Assembly: GCF_900176475.1 (NCBI RefSeq)
Contig: NZ_FWXX01000010.1
Coordinates: forward strand, 62,001-126,000
DNA length: 64,000 bases
DNA from: Tropicibacter naphthalenivorans
GTDB taxonomy: Bacteria; Pseudomonadota; Alphaproteobacteria; Rhodobacterales; Rhodobacteraceae
Direction: 5' to 3'
Positions 16,886-25,705 of the stretch are shown here, in pieces. The translations under genes were made by a program, and so were the position numbers. The notes beneath the pieces were generated by a model. That model had not been told where the DNA came from. It saw nothing but the letters and a program-made list of their open reading frames with translations, and made no database searches. Every line of letters begins with the position of its first letter. The stretch's first letter is position 1.

Positions 16886-17083
16886 ATGACCGATCCCACT
16901 TATCTAAGTCTTGGCTTGCCGCCGACCGCTTCGCCACTGGCAGTGGTCCGCGCGGCGGTCCGGGCGCTGCACCCCGACACGCGCGCTGTTTGCGGCCTCC
17001 GGACCGCGCGCAAGCGTTTCTACCGGCAGATGCTCTGCGCGCATGCCGCACGAAAGGCGGCAAACGACACGTCGATCGGCTGA
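16886..17083 (+). CDS. Small basic hypothetical protein
   Basis: Basic protein of 65 aa, one base after the previous stop, so probably translationally coupled. It contains SLGLPPTASPLAVVRAAVRAL and a KRFYRQMLCAHAARKAA helix. No family is recognised. The compact coupling and typical codon use favour a real gene. Confidence 0.6.
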   Translation: MTDPTYLSLGLPPTASPLAVVRAAVRALHPDTRAVCGLRTARKRFYRQMLCAHAARKAANDTSIG

Positions 17084-17158
17084 TCGCTCCCGGCCGACCC
17101 TTCATCCCGATTCAGTACCCGGCCTCTTGGCCGGGTCTTCCCCATTCAGGAGGTTCCC

Positions 17159-17578
17159 ATGGCGGATTACTTCACCCATTTCTCATGCCTGCTCGACGTC
17201 GGCACACCCGAAAAGGCCGCCCGCGCGCTCGCGCTGTTTCAGGAACTCCGCGCTGCGGATCAGGACGCTGACGACCCGGAGGTCGCGGGCTTCGACCTCG
17301 CGCGCCAGGACGCGTCCGAGGGCAGCACCCTCTGGATCCATGACGACGAGCACGGCGATGTCGAAGCCGTCATCCGCTTTGTGCTGCGCCTCGCCGAAGA
17401 CCTCGACCTCACCGGCCTTTGGGGATTCCAGTATGCTCTGACCTGCTCCCGACCGCGCCTCGACGCCTTCGGCGGTGGCGCGCATGCCATCGATCTCGGC
17501 GCTCGCAAATCCATCTGCTGGTCCAGCACGCAAGAATGGTTGGTCGCTGCGCTGAACGGGGAGGATATCGATGCCTGA
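17159..17578 (+). CDS. Hypothetical acidic element protein
   Basis: Acidic protein of 139 aa with a strong ribosome site (CAGGAGG) before the ATG. Recognisable stretches are FSCLLDVGTPEKAARALALF, STLWIHDDEHGDVEAVIRFV and a conserved-looking FQYALTCSRPRLDAFGGGAH with a terminal WSSTQEWLVAAL. Proteins of this look recur in alphaproteobacterial plasmid blocks with SSB and DUF932, but I know no function. Its stop overlaps the next start by 8 bases. Confidence 0.7.
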   Translation: MADYFTHFSCLLDVGTPEKAARALALFQELRAADQDADDPEVAGFDLARQDASEGSTLWIHDDEHGDVEAVIRFVLRLAEDLDLTGLWGFQYALTCSRPRLDAFGGGAHAIDLGARKSICWSSTQEWLVAALNGEDIDA

Positions 17579-18215
17579 GGTGATCTGCACCACCGTCTAC
17601 CAGTTCCCCGAACTCTCGGATGCCGCCAAGGAGAAGGCGCGCAGCTGGTATCGCGAGCTTGGTCCCCATGACGATTGGTGGGACGCGGTCTATGAGGATT
17701 TCGAGCGGGTCTGCGAGCTCCTCGGCATCCGCCTGAAAGCCACCTCCGTCCGCCTGATGAGTGGCGGGACACGGGCCAAGCCCTGCATCTGGTTCTCCGG
17801 CTTCTGGAGCCAGGGTGATGGAGCTTCGTTCGAAGGCTACTGGTCCCACGTCAAGGGCGCCGCCGCGCGCATTCGGGACTACGCGCCCAAGGACGCGACG
17901 TTGCACGGCATCGCCGACCGGCTGCAGGCTATCCAGCGGCGGAACTTCTACCAACTCGCCGCCGAGGCCAGCCACCGTGGCCGCTACTACCATGAATACA
18001 CCATGTCGGTGGACATCACGCGGGACAGCGCGACCTGGCAGCCGCCGACCGAGGATGCGGAAGAAGTCGTGACCGAGGCGCTGCGTGATCTGGCCCGCTG
18101 GCTCTACCGCCAGCTTGAAGCCGAATACGACCACCTCACCTCAGACCAGGCCATCGAGGAGGGGATCATCGTCAACGCGTATACGTTCACGGAAGGAGGG
18201 CGGCGGTTCGGGTAA
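17571..18215 (+). CDS. Hypothetical element protein (VYQFPELSD family)
   Basis: Protein of 214 aa beginning MPEVICTTVYQFPELSDAAK and continuing KARSWYRELGPHDDWWDAVY and FSGFWSQGDGASFEGYW. Proteins of this pattern occur in phages and plasmids. Some carry an antitoxin-like name in databases, which I do not consider supported by what is visible. It overlaps the previous gene, so the genes from 16005 to 18215 form one probable transcription unit. Confidence 0.72.
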   Translation: MPEVICTTVYQFPELSDAAKEKARSWYRELGPHDDWWDAVYEDFERVCELLGIRLKATSVRLMSGGTRAKPCIWFSGFWSQGDGASFEGYWSHVKGAAARIRDYAPKDATLHGIADRLQAIQRRNFYQLAAEASHRGRYYHEYTMSVDITRDSATWQPPTEDAEEVVTEALRDLARWLYRQLEAEYDHLTSDQAIEEGIIVNAYTFTEGGRRFG

Positions 18216-18245
18216 CAGAGATCAAAGCGTAAGGTTCATTTGATC

Positions 18246-18273
18246 TTTACAGTAAGTCCATATGGACTATATT
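18246..18273 (+). promoter_or_regulatory. Promoter with palindromic operator of the Xre-RES pair
   Basis: A -35-like TTTACA (18246-18251) and a -10-like TATATT (18268-18273) lie 16 bases apart. Between them is a perfect 14-bp palindrome, AGTCCATATGGACT (18255-18268). The placement is what autoregulation by the antitoxin or the toxin-antitoxin complex would need. Confidence 0.7.
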
Positions 18274-18292
18274 GAAGCCAATGGAGGACGCC

Positions 18293-18682
18293 ATGTACGT
18301 TGCAGAGAAAATCCGGGAACCCGCACAGATCAACGCCGTCGCGTTGAAAGCTTATGCACGCGTGGCCGATGCTTGGGGTCTCAGTCTCAAGGAAGCGGCT
18401 GGCCTTGCCGACATGTCAGAGAGCACGTGGAAGCGCGCCAAGAAGCCGGATTTCGCCGGAGAGCTCACCAAGGACCAACTGCTGCGGCTCAGCGCTGTAA
18501 TTGGCATCTTCAAGTCGCTCGAACTCTACTTCTCGGAGCCTCTGGCAAAAAGCTGGTTCACCCGACCGAACAAGGGGCCGCTCTTTGGTGGAAGCCGACC
18601 AGTCGACACCGCCATCGACGGGGGTTTGCCGCAGATCCTCGCGGTTCGGACCTATCTTGATGCGTTGCGTGGTGGGGCATGA
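18293..18682 (+). CDS. Xre/MbcA/ParS-type antitoxin
   Basis: Antitoxin of 129 aa with an N-terminal helix-turn-helix (SLKEAAGLADMSESTWKRAK) and a C-terminal DUF2384-like toxin-binding region (LFGGSRPVDTAIDGGLPQIL and VRTYLDALRGG). Start at 18293 because GGAGG at 18283 is 5 bases before it; ATG 18281 and TTG 18272 are alternatives. Its stop overlaps the toxin start as ATGA. It would neutralise the RES toxin and repress the operon through the palindrome at 18255. Confidence 0.88.
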   Translation: MYVAEKIREPAQINAVALKAYARVADAWGLSLKEAAGLADMSESTWKRAKKPDFAGELTKDQLLRLSAVIGIFKSLELYFSEPLAKSWFTRPNKGPLFGGSRPVDTAIDGGLPQILAVRTYLDALRGGA

Positions 18683-19380
18683 AGCAGACCGAGATTTCCG
18701 ATCGCGGTCTCGTTCGTCTCCTGCCCGCCACTTACCACAAGCCACCGTCGCTGCGCGGTCTCGTCGATTCCGATGACGAGATGGAGATCCTGGCAGAGAT
18801 CGAGGGCCTGACCAGCGGTCGTCTTCTGGCGGAACGTGGCCGCAATCCCCATCTGGACCCGCGCGAGCTTGCCTGGCAGCGCCGGAGCCAAGATCTGCGC
18901 ATCTACGGCGACAGCCATGTCAACGCCGCCTTCACCTATACCCGCGCCGGCGGAAACCGCTTCAACACCGAGGAGCGCGGCGCCTGGTATTGCGCATGGG
19001 ATGTCATGGTGTCCGTCAGCGAAGTGGCCTGGCACCGAACACGCGAACTCGGCTTTACCGGCAGTTTCCATGACAGCGCCCGCTATGTGGAATTGCTGGC
19101 GGATTTCATCGGCGTCTTCGATGACATGACCGACGAGCCGGGCCATCCCGCACTGCATCCGGATCCGGCTGTCGGATATCCCGAGGGCCAAAGCCTCGCC
19201 CAGCATCTGCGCCGGGCTGGATCGCGTGGCCTGATCTACCCCTCAGTTCGGGCTCCCGCGCCGGGCGGGAATTGCCTCGTCTGCTTCGAGCCCCACGCCA
19301 TCCAGAACGTCCGGCCTGGCGCGTCTTGGGATCTTGTTTGGGATGGGACACCGCACTACTCGCTTACGGCCGTCGGCTGA
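18679..19380 (+). CDS. RES-domain toxin
   Basis: Toxin of 233 aa of the RES family, whose known members consume NAD+ by degradation or phosphorolysis. The RES core is visible as GNRFNTEERGAWYCAWDV (the Arg-Phe-Asn and Glu of the motif), then SRGLIYPSVRAPAPGGNCLV and CFEP. The N-terminal ~85 residues are an extension typical of longer RES toxins. It forms a two-gene toxin-antitoxin operon with the upstream gene and probably stabilises the element. Confidence 0.92.
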   Translation: MKQTEISDRGLVRLLPATYHKPPSLRGLVDSDDEMEILAEIEGLTSGRLLAERGRNPHLDPRELAWQRRSQDLRIYGDSHVNAAFTYTRAGGNRFNTEERGAWYCAWDVMVSVSEVAWHRTRELGFTGSFHDSARYVELLADFIGVFDDMTDEPGHPALHPDPAVGYPEGQSLAQHLRRAGSRGLIYPSVRAPAPGGNCLVCFEPHAIQNVRPGASWDLVWDGTPHYSLTAVG

Positions 19381-19804
19381 CGCGTTGCGGCGCAAGCGCC
19401 TGTTTGGCGGGGTCCGAAGACATGAGACTGGCACACGGCGACGTCTCTGCCCCAAAAGACCACTATAGTTTTCTTCGATGAGGTTGCTTTTCCAGCGTTG
19501 TGGACGCTCCAATCTCACCATTTCCAAAGAATTTATGGACTAGTCCCACGTGGAGGGAGATCTGAAGGCGCTGGGTCGAAAGACGGCAACGACTTGCAGT
19601 GGTTGCCGAAGGTCGCAGTGGTGTACCTCCTGGTGTGCCGCCGCGACCAGACCTTGGCCCTTCGGTGTCCTTCGGACAGGAGTTTGACCGAGGCTGACGT
19701 CCCGAAGGTCCAATCTGCCAATCTACAGGTTGGCAACTACGCTCGGTTTGCCAAGCCACGGTATGGCAGAAGCTCCGGAAGGCCGGAGCTAGCCAGTGCC
19801 GGGA
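19381..19804. other. Gene-free stretch
   Basis: About 420 bases between the convergent RES gene and the small duplicated-domain gene. Short open frames occur on both strands but none has a family signature or convincing ribosome site. No tRNA or terminator seen. Confidence 0.4.
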
Positions 19805-20101
19805 TCACTTGTTCCCGTCGATCCATTTCGACATGAGCCCCTTGTCACGGAAACATTCCTCCGGAACGGCGCGCCGTTTGATCCGGGCAAGCTTCTCCGC
19901 GAAGGCTACCTGCTTCGAGGTCGGCAGACGGTCCATGTCCGATACCGGCTTCAGCCGGGCCTGAGCCTCGATCCAACCGCTCAAAGATCTCCGGTCTTGC
20001 TGAACTTCCCAGGGCAGGAGCGTCCGGTTGCGCAGGACGAGCGACCGCGCATAGGCGATCTGCTTGGGCGTTACGGGCAGGGCGTGCTTGGTGCTTTCCA
20101 T
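19805..20101 (-). CDS. Small protein with internal duplication
   Basis: Protein of 98 aa made of two tandem copies of one ~37-residue unit. The first begins TPKQIAYARSLVLRNRTLLP and ends SLSGWIEAQ; the second begins TSKQVAFAEKLARIKRRAVP and ends LMSKWIDGN. The unit (TxKQxAxAxxLxxxxR, then a Trp-Ile-[ED] end) looks like a small helical module. Highly charged and probably nucleic-acid associated, but no function is known. It is divergent from the large methylase-helicase gene. Confidence 0.75.
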   Translation of the reverse strand: MESTKHALPVTPKQIAYARSLVLRNRTLLPWEVQQDRRSLSGWIEAQARLKPVSDMDRLPTSKQVAFAEKLARIKRRAVPEECFRDKGLMSKWIDGNK

Positions 20102-20248
20102 GGTGGAACCCCCATTCTGGCTTGGCTCTGAACATAGAACATAACAAGAACAAAATCAAGCCAAGCGTCGGGAACACCTTGGTGCGAGAGGGAGAGAGGG
20201 GCCGGGAAAGATCAGGTCCGAGGCTGCCCGAGAGAGGGTGTACGGGCC

Positions 20249-20278
20249 TGATCCTGTCCTTCATTCCGGAGTTTCCCG
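20249..20278 (+). repeat. Conserved gene leader, copy B
   Basis: CTGATCCTGTCCTTC followed by ATTCCGGAGTTTCCC matches the leader at 15976-16005 in 25 of 30 bases and ends at the start codon of the large methylase-helicase gene. A GAGAGAG run precedes it, as in copy A. Confidence 0.55.
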
Positions 20279-23200
20279 ATGACCCATCTTGCCCCTGTTG
20301 CGCAGGCGTCCTTGCCTGCGCCCATTGTCTCGTTGGCAGCAAATCCCGCCCCTGCGATCGTTGCTGTTGCCGAAGCGCTGCAGCCCGATCTGGCGCAAGG
20401 GCTTCAGATCGACGCGCTGCGCCTGCGCTTCGAGATGGAGCGTGCCTTTGGCGGTTCCGATGCGACCGGTGCCTGGGACTGGAAGCTCGCCTATGAGGCC
20501 GGCGAGGTGGCGCTGGTTCTGTTCTTGCGGAAATTCGGTCGTGCGCTGCTGGCCCGGGCCGGCTCGCCTGCGGCGCTGTTGCCCATCCTCGCCAAGGTGG
20601 CGGGCCTTTTGCCCACGCACACCCGGCGGTCGGAAGAGATGGAGCGCTTTCAGCAATTCTCGACGCCCTTGCCCATGGGGCTCGCGGCACTGGCGGCAGC
20701 ACAGATCACGCCCCGCGATTTGGTCTTGGAGCCGTCCGCCGGGACCGGGCTTCTAGCGATCCTCGCCGAGATCGCCGGCGGCACTCTGGCTCTGAACGAG
20801 TTGGCGGACACCCGCGCCGACCTTCTTCGCTTGCTGTTCCCGGGCCGACCGGTCACGCGGTTCGATGCCGCGCAGATCAATGATCATCTCGACGCCTCCT
20901 CAAGCCCGAGCGTCATCCTGATGAACCCGCCCTTCTCGGCCCAAGCCAATGTCGATGGTCGGTCGACCGAGGCGACGGCCCGGCATCTGCGCTCGGCCCT
21001 CGCGCGTCTGGCCCCCGGCGGACGGCTCGTCGCCATCACCGGAGCCGGTTTCGCGCCGGATGCGCCTGCCTGGGACGAGACCTTCGGCCGTCTGACCGAA
21101 ACGGCCCATCTCGTCTTCACCGGCGCGGTGTCTGGCGCGGCTTTCGTCAAGCACGGCACCAGCTTCGAGACGCGGATTTCTGTTTTCGATAAATGCCGCG
21201 GCGGTGAGCAGGGCGGCATCACCGCTGACCTGCGCCATCCCACGTCCCCGGACGTGGCGCATCTGATGTCCCGGGTCACTGCAGAGGTTCCGAAGCGTCT
21301 CGAGATGGAACAGGCCGTAAATGCGGGTCTGGGCCACTCTTCCCTCTTTCCGGGAAGTCCTGCCCGCGCCACTCACACAACCACCAGCCGATCCCGTGCG
21401 ACGTCTGCGACTCTACCGGCGAAATCAGACACACCGATCGAGGCCGAGGAACTAAACTACGCTCTCCGCGACGCCGCCGAGGGCGAAGACGCGACACGGC
21501 TGTCCGACGCGATCTACGAGACCTTCCGTCTGCAGGCTATCGACATCCCAGACGCCGCATCGCACCCGACCAAGCTTGTGCAATCGGCGGCCATGGCCTC
21601 TGTCGCGCCTCCGAAACCGAGCTATCGTCCCAAGCTTCCGGCGGCCGTTCTGGGCGACGGCCTGCTGTCCGACGCGCAGCTCGAGACCGTTATCTACGCG
21701 GGGGAGGCGCATGGCGCGCATCTCGCCGGATCTTGGACCGTGGATGAAACCGGCGATATGGTTTCGGCCGCTCCCGAGGATGCCGCGGACGCCGTCCGTT
21801 TCCGGCGGGGCTATTTCCTCGGCGATGGTACGGGGGCAGGCAAGGGCCGTCAGTCGGCCGGGATCTTGCTCGACAACTGGGCTCGAGGAAGACGCAAGGC
21901 GCTCTGGATCTCGAAAAGCGACAAGCTTCTCGAGGACGCACAGCGCGACTGGTCGGCCCTTGGCCAGGAGCGCCTGCTGGTCACACCGCTCTCGCGCTTT
22001 GCCCAAGGCCGCGACATCCCGCTGACCGAGGGCATTCTCTTCACCACCTACGCCACACTGCGTTCTGAAGAACGGGGGGCCAAGAAATCCCGCGTCGACC
22101 AGATCGTCGACTGGCTCGGGGCGGATTTCGACGGGGTGATCCTCTTCGACGAAAGCCATGCCATGGCGAATGCTGCCGGGGGTAAAGGCGATCGGGGCGA
22201 TACCATGGCCTCGCAGCAGGGCAGGGCGGGTCTGCGGCTGCAGCACAAACTTCCGAATGCCCGCGTGGTCTATGTCTCGGCCACGGGTGCCACGACCGTC
22301 CACAACCTCGCCTATGCGCAGCGTCTCGGGCTTTGGGGCGGGGAGGATTTCCCCTTCCAGACCCGGTCGGAATTCGTGGAAGCCATTGAGGCTGGCGGGG
22401 TCGCGGCGATGGAGGTTCTGGCCCGCGACCTTCGGGCGCTCGGCCTCTACACGGCGCGGTCGCTGTCCTATGACGGTGTCGAATACGAGATGCTGGAACA
22501 CGCGCTCAGCCTCGAGCAGCGCGGCATCTACGATGCCTATGCCGGGGCCTTCGCCATCATCCACCACAACCTGACCGCGGCGCTGGAGGCGGCGAACATT
22601 TCCGGCGCGGCCGACGGGCCGAGCGGGTCGGGCACGCTCAACCGCCAGGCGAAATCCGCCGCGCGGTCAGCCTTCGAGAGCGCCAAACAGCGCTTCTTCG
22701 GCCATTTGCTCACCTCGATGAAGACCCCCACGCTGATTGCATCCATCGATGCCGATCTGGCTGCGGGTCATGCGGCGGTCATCCAGATCGTCTCGACGGG
22801 CGAGGCACTGATGGAACGTCGCCTGTCGGAGATCCCGACCGAGGAGTGGAACGATATCCGCTGTGATATCACGCCCAGGGAATACGTCCTCGATTACCTC
22901 GCCCATTCCTTCCCGGTGCAGCTCTACGAGCCTTTCACCGACAGCGAGGGCAACCTCTCGTCGCGCCCCGTCACGCGCGACGGCCAACCGGTGGAGTGCC
23001 GCGAAGCCGTCCGGCGTCGTGACGCGCTGATCGAAAAACTGGCTTCGCTTCCGCCGGTGCCGGGTGCACTCGACCAGATCGTCCAGCGCTTCGGCACGGA
23101 TCTCGTGGCCGAAGTCACAGGGCGCTCGCGGCGCATCGTGCGGAAGGGCGAAGGGCATTCGGCACGGCTCGTGGTGGAGAACCGGGCCGGAGCCGCGAAC

Positions 23201-24673
23201 CTCGCGGAAACCCAAGCCTTCATGGATGACGAAAAGCGTATCCTGATCTTCTCGGATGCCGGCGGCACCGGGCGCAGCTATCACGCCGATCTCGGGGCGA
23301 AGAACCAACGCCTGCGGGTCCACTACCTCTTGGAACCCGGCTGGAAGGCAGACTCGGCGATTCAGGGCCTCGGACGCACCAACCGGACCAACCAGGCGCA
23401 GCCGCCGCTGTTCCGGCCGGTGGCCACCGATGTCAAAGCGGAGAAGCGGTTCCTGTCGACCATCGCGCGACGTCTCGACACGCTTGGCGCTATAACGCGC
23501 GGCCAGCGCCAGACCGGCGGGCAAGGGCTGTTCCGGCCCGAAGACAACCTCGAGTCGCCCTACGCCCGCGACGCCCTGCGCCAGCTTTACCGCCGTATCT
23601 ATCGCGGCGATCTGGCCGGATGTTCGCTCGGGGCTTTCGAGGATGCGACCGGGCTCAGCCTGACCGATGATAACGGGCTGAAGGATGACCTGCCGCCGAT
23701 CACGACCTTCCTCAATCGCCTGCTGGCGCTGACGATCGACATGCAGGCCGTGCTGTTCGCGGGTTTCGAGGAGCTGCTCGATCAGCGAATTGAGGGCGCC
23801 ATCGCCGCCGGGGTCTATGATCTCGGGCTCGAGACACTCCGTGCTGAGAGCTTCCGGGTGACCGACGTACAGGTCATCTACACCCATCCGGGCTCCGGCG
23901 CGAAAACCCAGCTGCTGACCATCGCGGAAAAGCGCCGCAACACGCCTACCTCGCTGGCCGATGCGCTCGAATGGCTGGATGACCCGCAGGCGCGGCTTCT
24001 GGTCAACAGCCGCTCGGGCCGGGCTGCCGTGCAGGTTCCCGCCACCAGTCACATGCTGGAAGATGGGACCATCGAGCCGCGCCTGCGCCTGATCCGCCCG
24101 ACCGATGCCAGCACAGTCCCGGCAAAGATCATGGAGGACACCCGCTGGCTCGAGGCCGACCGCGCGGCCTTCTCCGCCGCCTGGACCGCGGAACTGGCCG
24201 AGGTGCCGGAGTTCTCCGAAGCCACGCTGCACATCGTGGCAGGCCTGCTGCTGCCGATCTGGAAGCAGCTTCCCCAGGATGAAACCCGCGTCTACCGCCT
24301 GCAGACCGATGACGGGCAACGCATCATCGGCCGCCGCGTCTCGCCCGCTTGGGTCGCGACCACGCTGGCCAAAGACGCGCCGAAGCTCTCGGCGGCGCAG
24401 GTCCATGCCCTCGTTCTGGAGGGCAAGACCGTGGTGCGCCTGTCCGAAGGGATGGAATTGCACCGCTCGCGCGTCATGGGCGCGAACCGGATCGAACTGT
24501 CGGGCTTCTCGGAGGCAGCCAAGGATCGGCTCAAGGCCGATGGCTTCTTCTCGGAGATCATCAGTTGGAAGCTTCGGCTGTTCTGCCCGACCGACGCCGA
24601 TGGCGTCGCGATACTGGATCGTCTGCTTGCACGTTGTCCTGTCGCAAGGCTACATGATCGCGGAGGTTGTTGA
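20279..24673 (+). CDS. Methylase-helicase of strawberry-notch type
   Basis: Very large cytosolic protein of 1464 aa. The N-terminal part is an N6-adenine-methylase-like fold with EPSAGTGLL (151-159) and NPPFS (216-220). The centre is a superfamily-2 helicase: Walker A GDGTGAGKGR (515-524), DESH box (624-627), SATGATTVHN (motif III-like) and a late GLGRTNRTNQ arginine-finger motif (VI). This layout matches the 'strawberry notch family / DNA methylase' proteins of alphaproteobacterial plasmids. It may act in element replication, modification or anti-restriction; no experiment is known to me. The Toprim gene follows by 3 bases. Confidence 0.88.
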   Translation: MTHLAPVAQASLPAPIVSLAANPAPAIVAVAEALQPDLAQGLQIDALRLRFEMERAFGGSDATGAWDWKLAYEAGEVALVLFLRKFGRALLARAGSPAALLPILAKVAGLLPTHTRRSEEMERFQQFSTPLPMGLAALAAAQITPRDLVLEPSAGTGLLAILAEIAGGTLALNELADTRADLLRLLFPGRPVTRFDAAQINDHLDASSSPSVILMNPPFSAQANVDGRSTEATARHLRSALARLAPGGRLVAITGAGFAPDAPAWDETFGRLTETAHLVFTGAVSGAAFVKHGTSFETRISVFDKCRGGEQGGITADLRHPTSPDVAHLMSRVTAEVPKRLEMEQAVNAGLGHSSLFPGSPARATHTTTSRSRATSATLPAKSDTPIEAEELNYALRDAAEGEDATRLSDAIYETFRLQAIDIPDAASHPTKLVQSAAMASVAPPKPSYRPKLPAAVLGDGLLSDAQLETVIYAGEAHGAHLAGSWTVDETGDMVSAAPEDAADAVRFRRGYFLGDGTGAGKGRQSAGILLDNWARGRRKALWISKSDKLLEDAQRDWSALGQERLLVTPLSRFAQGRDIPLTEGILFTTYATLRSEERGAKKSRVDQIVDWLGADFDGVILFDESHAMANAAGGKGDRGDTMASQQGRAGLRLQHKLPNARVVYVSATGATTVHNLAYAQRLGLWGGEDFPFQTRSEFVEAIEAGGVAAMEVLARDLRALGLYTARSLSYDGVEYEMLEHALSLEQRGIYDAYAGAFAIIHHNLTAALEAANISGAADGPSGSGTLNRQAKSAARSAFESAKQRFFGHLLTSMKTPTLIASIDADLAAGHAAVIQIVSTGEALMERRLSEIPTEEWNDIRCDITPREYVLDYLAHSFPVQLYEPFTDSEGNLSSRPVTRDGQPVECREAVRRRDALIEKLASLPPVPGALDQIVQRFGTDLVAEVTGRSRRIVRKGEGHSARLVVENRAGAANLAETQAFMDDEKRILIFSDAGGTGRSYHADLGAKNQRLRVHYLLEPGWKADSAIQGLGRTNRTNQAQPPLFRPVATDVKAEKRFLSTIARRLDTLGAITRGQRQTGGQGLFRPEDNLESPYARDALRQLYRRIYRGDLAGCSLGAFEDATGLSLTDDNGLKDDLPPITTFLNRLLALTIDMQAVLFAGFEELLDQRIEGAIAAGVYDLGLETLRAESFRVTDVQVIYTHPGSGAKTQLLTIAEKRRNTPTSLADALEWLDDPQARLLVNSRSGRAAVQVPATSHMLEDGTIEPRLRLIRPTDASTVPAKIMEDTRWLEADRAAFSAAWTAELAEVPEFSEATLHIVAGLLLPIWKQLPQDETRVYRLQTDDGQRIIGRRVSPAWVATTLAKDAPKLSAAQVHALVLEGKTVVRLSEGMELHRSRVMGANRIELSGFSEAAKDRLKADGFFSEIISWKLRLFCPTDADGVAILDRLLARCPVARLHDRGGC

Positions 24674-24676
24674 CCC

Positions 24677-25705
24677 ATGTATTCCGAGACCGAAGACCTC
24701 GTGCGCGATCTGGCAGAAAATGCCGAAGGCGTCTGTCGTGCCTATCTTCCCGCCGGACGGCGGGAAGGATCCTACTGGATCGTCGGCGATCTGCAGAACA
24801 ACCCCGGCCGGTCGCTCTTCGTGCGATTGACGGGCCCGGCGTCGGGACCAGGAGCAGCGGGCAAGTTTACGGATGGGGCCACAGGCGAGCATGGCGATCT
24901 CCTGGACATCATCCGCGCCCGGACGGGGATCACGCGCTTCCCCGACCTTCTCGCCGAGGCCCGAGCGCATCTTGGCCGTCCGCAGCCGGTCGCCCCGGAT
25001 AGGCAAGAGCCGAGGAAGGCCAAGGCGCCCGGTGGCACTCCCGCGGCGGCGCGCTTGTTTGCTGCCTCGAACCCGATCACAGGCACGCTTGCTGAGACCT
25101 ACCTCCGTTCCCGAGGCATCACCCAATTCGGGGCGAACGGCGCCTTACGCTTCCACCCGAAGTGCTGGCATCGGGAAGAGGGGCAGACCCGGAGCATCCC
25201 CAGACCTGCGATAATCGCGGCGGTCACCGATGGGGCAGGGGCCGTGCAGGGCGTGCATCGCACCTGGCTGGCGCCTGACGGACAGGGGAAGGCGGCAGTG
25301 AATCCACAGCGTCGGGCTATGGGTCACCTCCTCTGCAATGCTGTCAGGCTCACCCCGCACGATGACATCCTCGTCGTCGGCGAAGGCATCGAGACCATGC
25401 TGTCCCTGTCCGAGGCAATCCCAGGTCTGCCCGTCTGGGCGGCACTCTCTTCGGGTCACCTCGGGGCGGTCCTGTTGCCGGAGGGGCTCAAGCGCCTTTA
25501 CGTCGCGATCGATCGCGATCCGGCCGGGCAGCGCGCGGCAGAGAAGTTGAGCGCCAGAGCCTCCGAGGTCGGGGTGCGCGTGCGGGTGCTGGAACCGCGG
25601 CTCGGGGATTTCAATGATGATCTTCGGGCGAACGGCAAGGACGCGCTGCGCCAGCATCTGGCAGGTCAGATCGGGCCAGAGGATCGGCATCGCCTGCCCA
25701 GCTGA
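24677..25705 (+). CDS. Toprim-domain primase-like protein
   Basis: Protein of 342 aa with an N-terminal region typical of plasmid primase-like proteins (YWIVGDLQNNPGRSLFVRL and GEHGDLLDIIRARTG), a middle ALRFHPKCWHREEG/RPAIIAAVTDGAGAVQGVH segment, and a Toprim domain: DDILVVGEGIETMLSL (catalytic Glu), LYVAIDRDPAGQRAA (Asp-x-Asp) and the distal DFNDDL. There is no helicase domain and no CHC2-type zinc finger. It follows the large helicase by three bases, so helicase and primase functions may be split across the two genes. Confidence 0.88.
   Translation: MYSETEDLVRDLAENAEGVCRAYLPAGRREGSYWIVGDLQNNPGRSLFVRLTGPASGPGAAGKFTDGATGEHGDLLDIIRARTGITRFPDLLAEARAHLGRPQPVAPDRQEPRKAKAPGGTPAAARLFAASNPITGTLAETYLRSRGITQFGANGALRFHPKCWHREEGQTRSIPRPAIIAAVTDGAGAVQGVHRTWLAPDGQGKAAVNPQRRAMGHLLCNAVRLTPHDDILVVGEGIETMLSLSEAIPGLPVWAALSSGHLGAVLLPEGLKRLYVAIDRDPAGQRAAEKLSARASEVGVRVRVLEPRLGDFNDDLRANGKDALRQHLAGQIGPEDRHRLPS

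Noticed and set aside
17571-18215. Antitoxin assignment
   Set aside because: The protein shows no antitoxin fold and no paired toxin gene; the true toxin-antitoxin pair is at 18293-19380.
19381-19804. Possible tRNA or attachment site
   Set aside because: No cloverleaf and no duplicated flank could be found by eye; nothing beyond short open frames.
22667-24463. 598-codon frame antisense to the methylase-helicase
   Set aside because: It mirrors the codon bias of the real gene and shows no motif.
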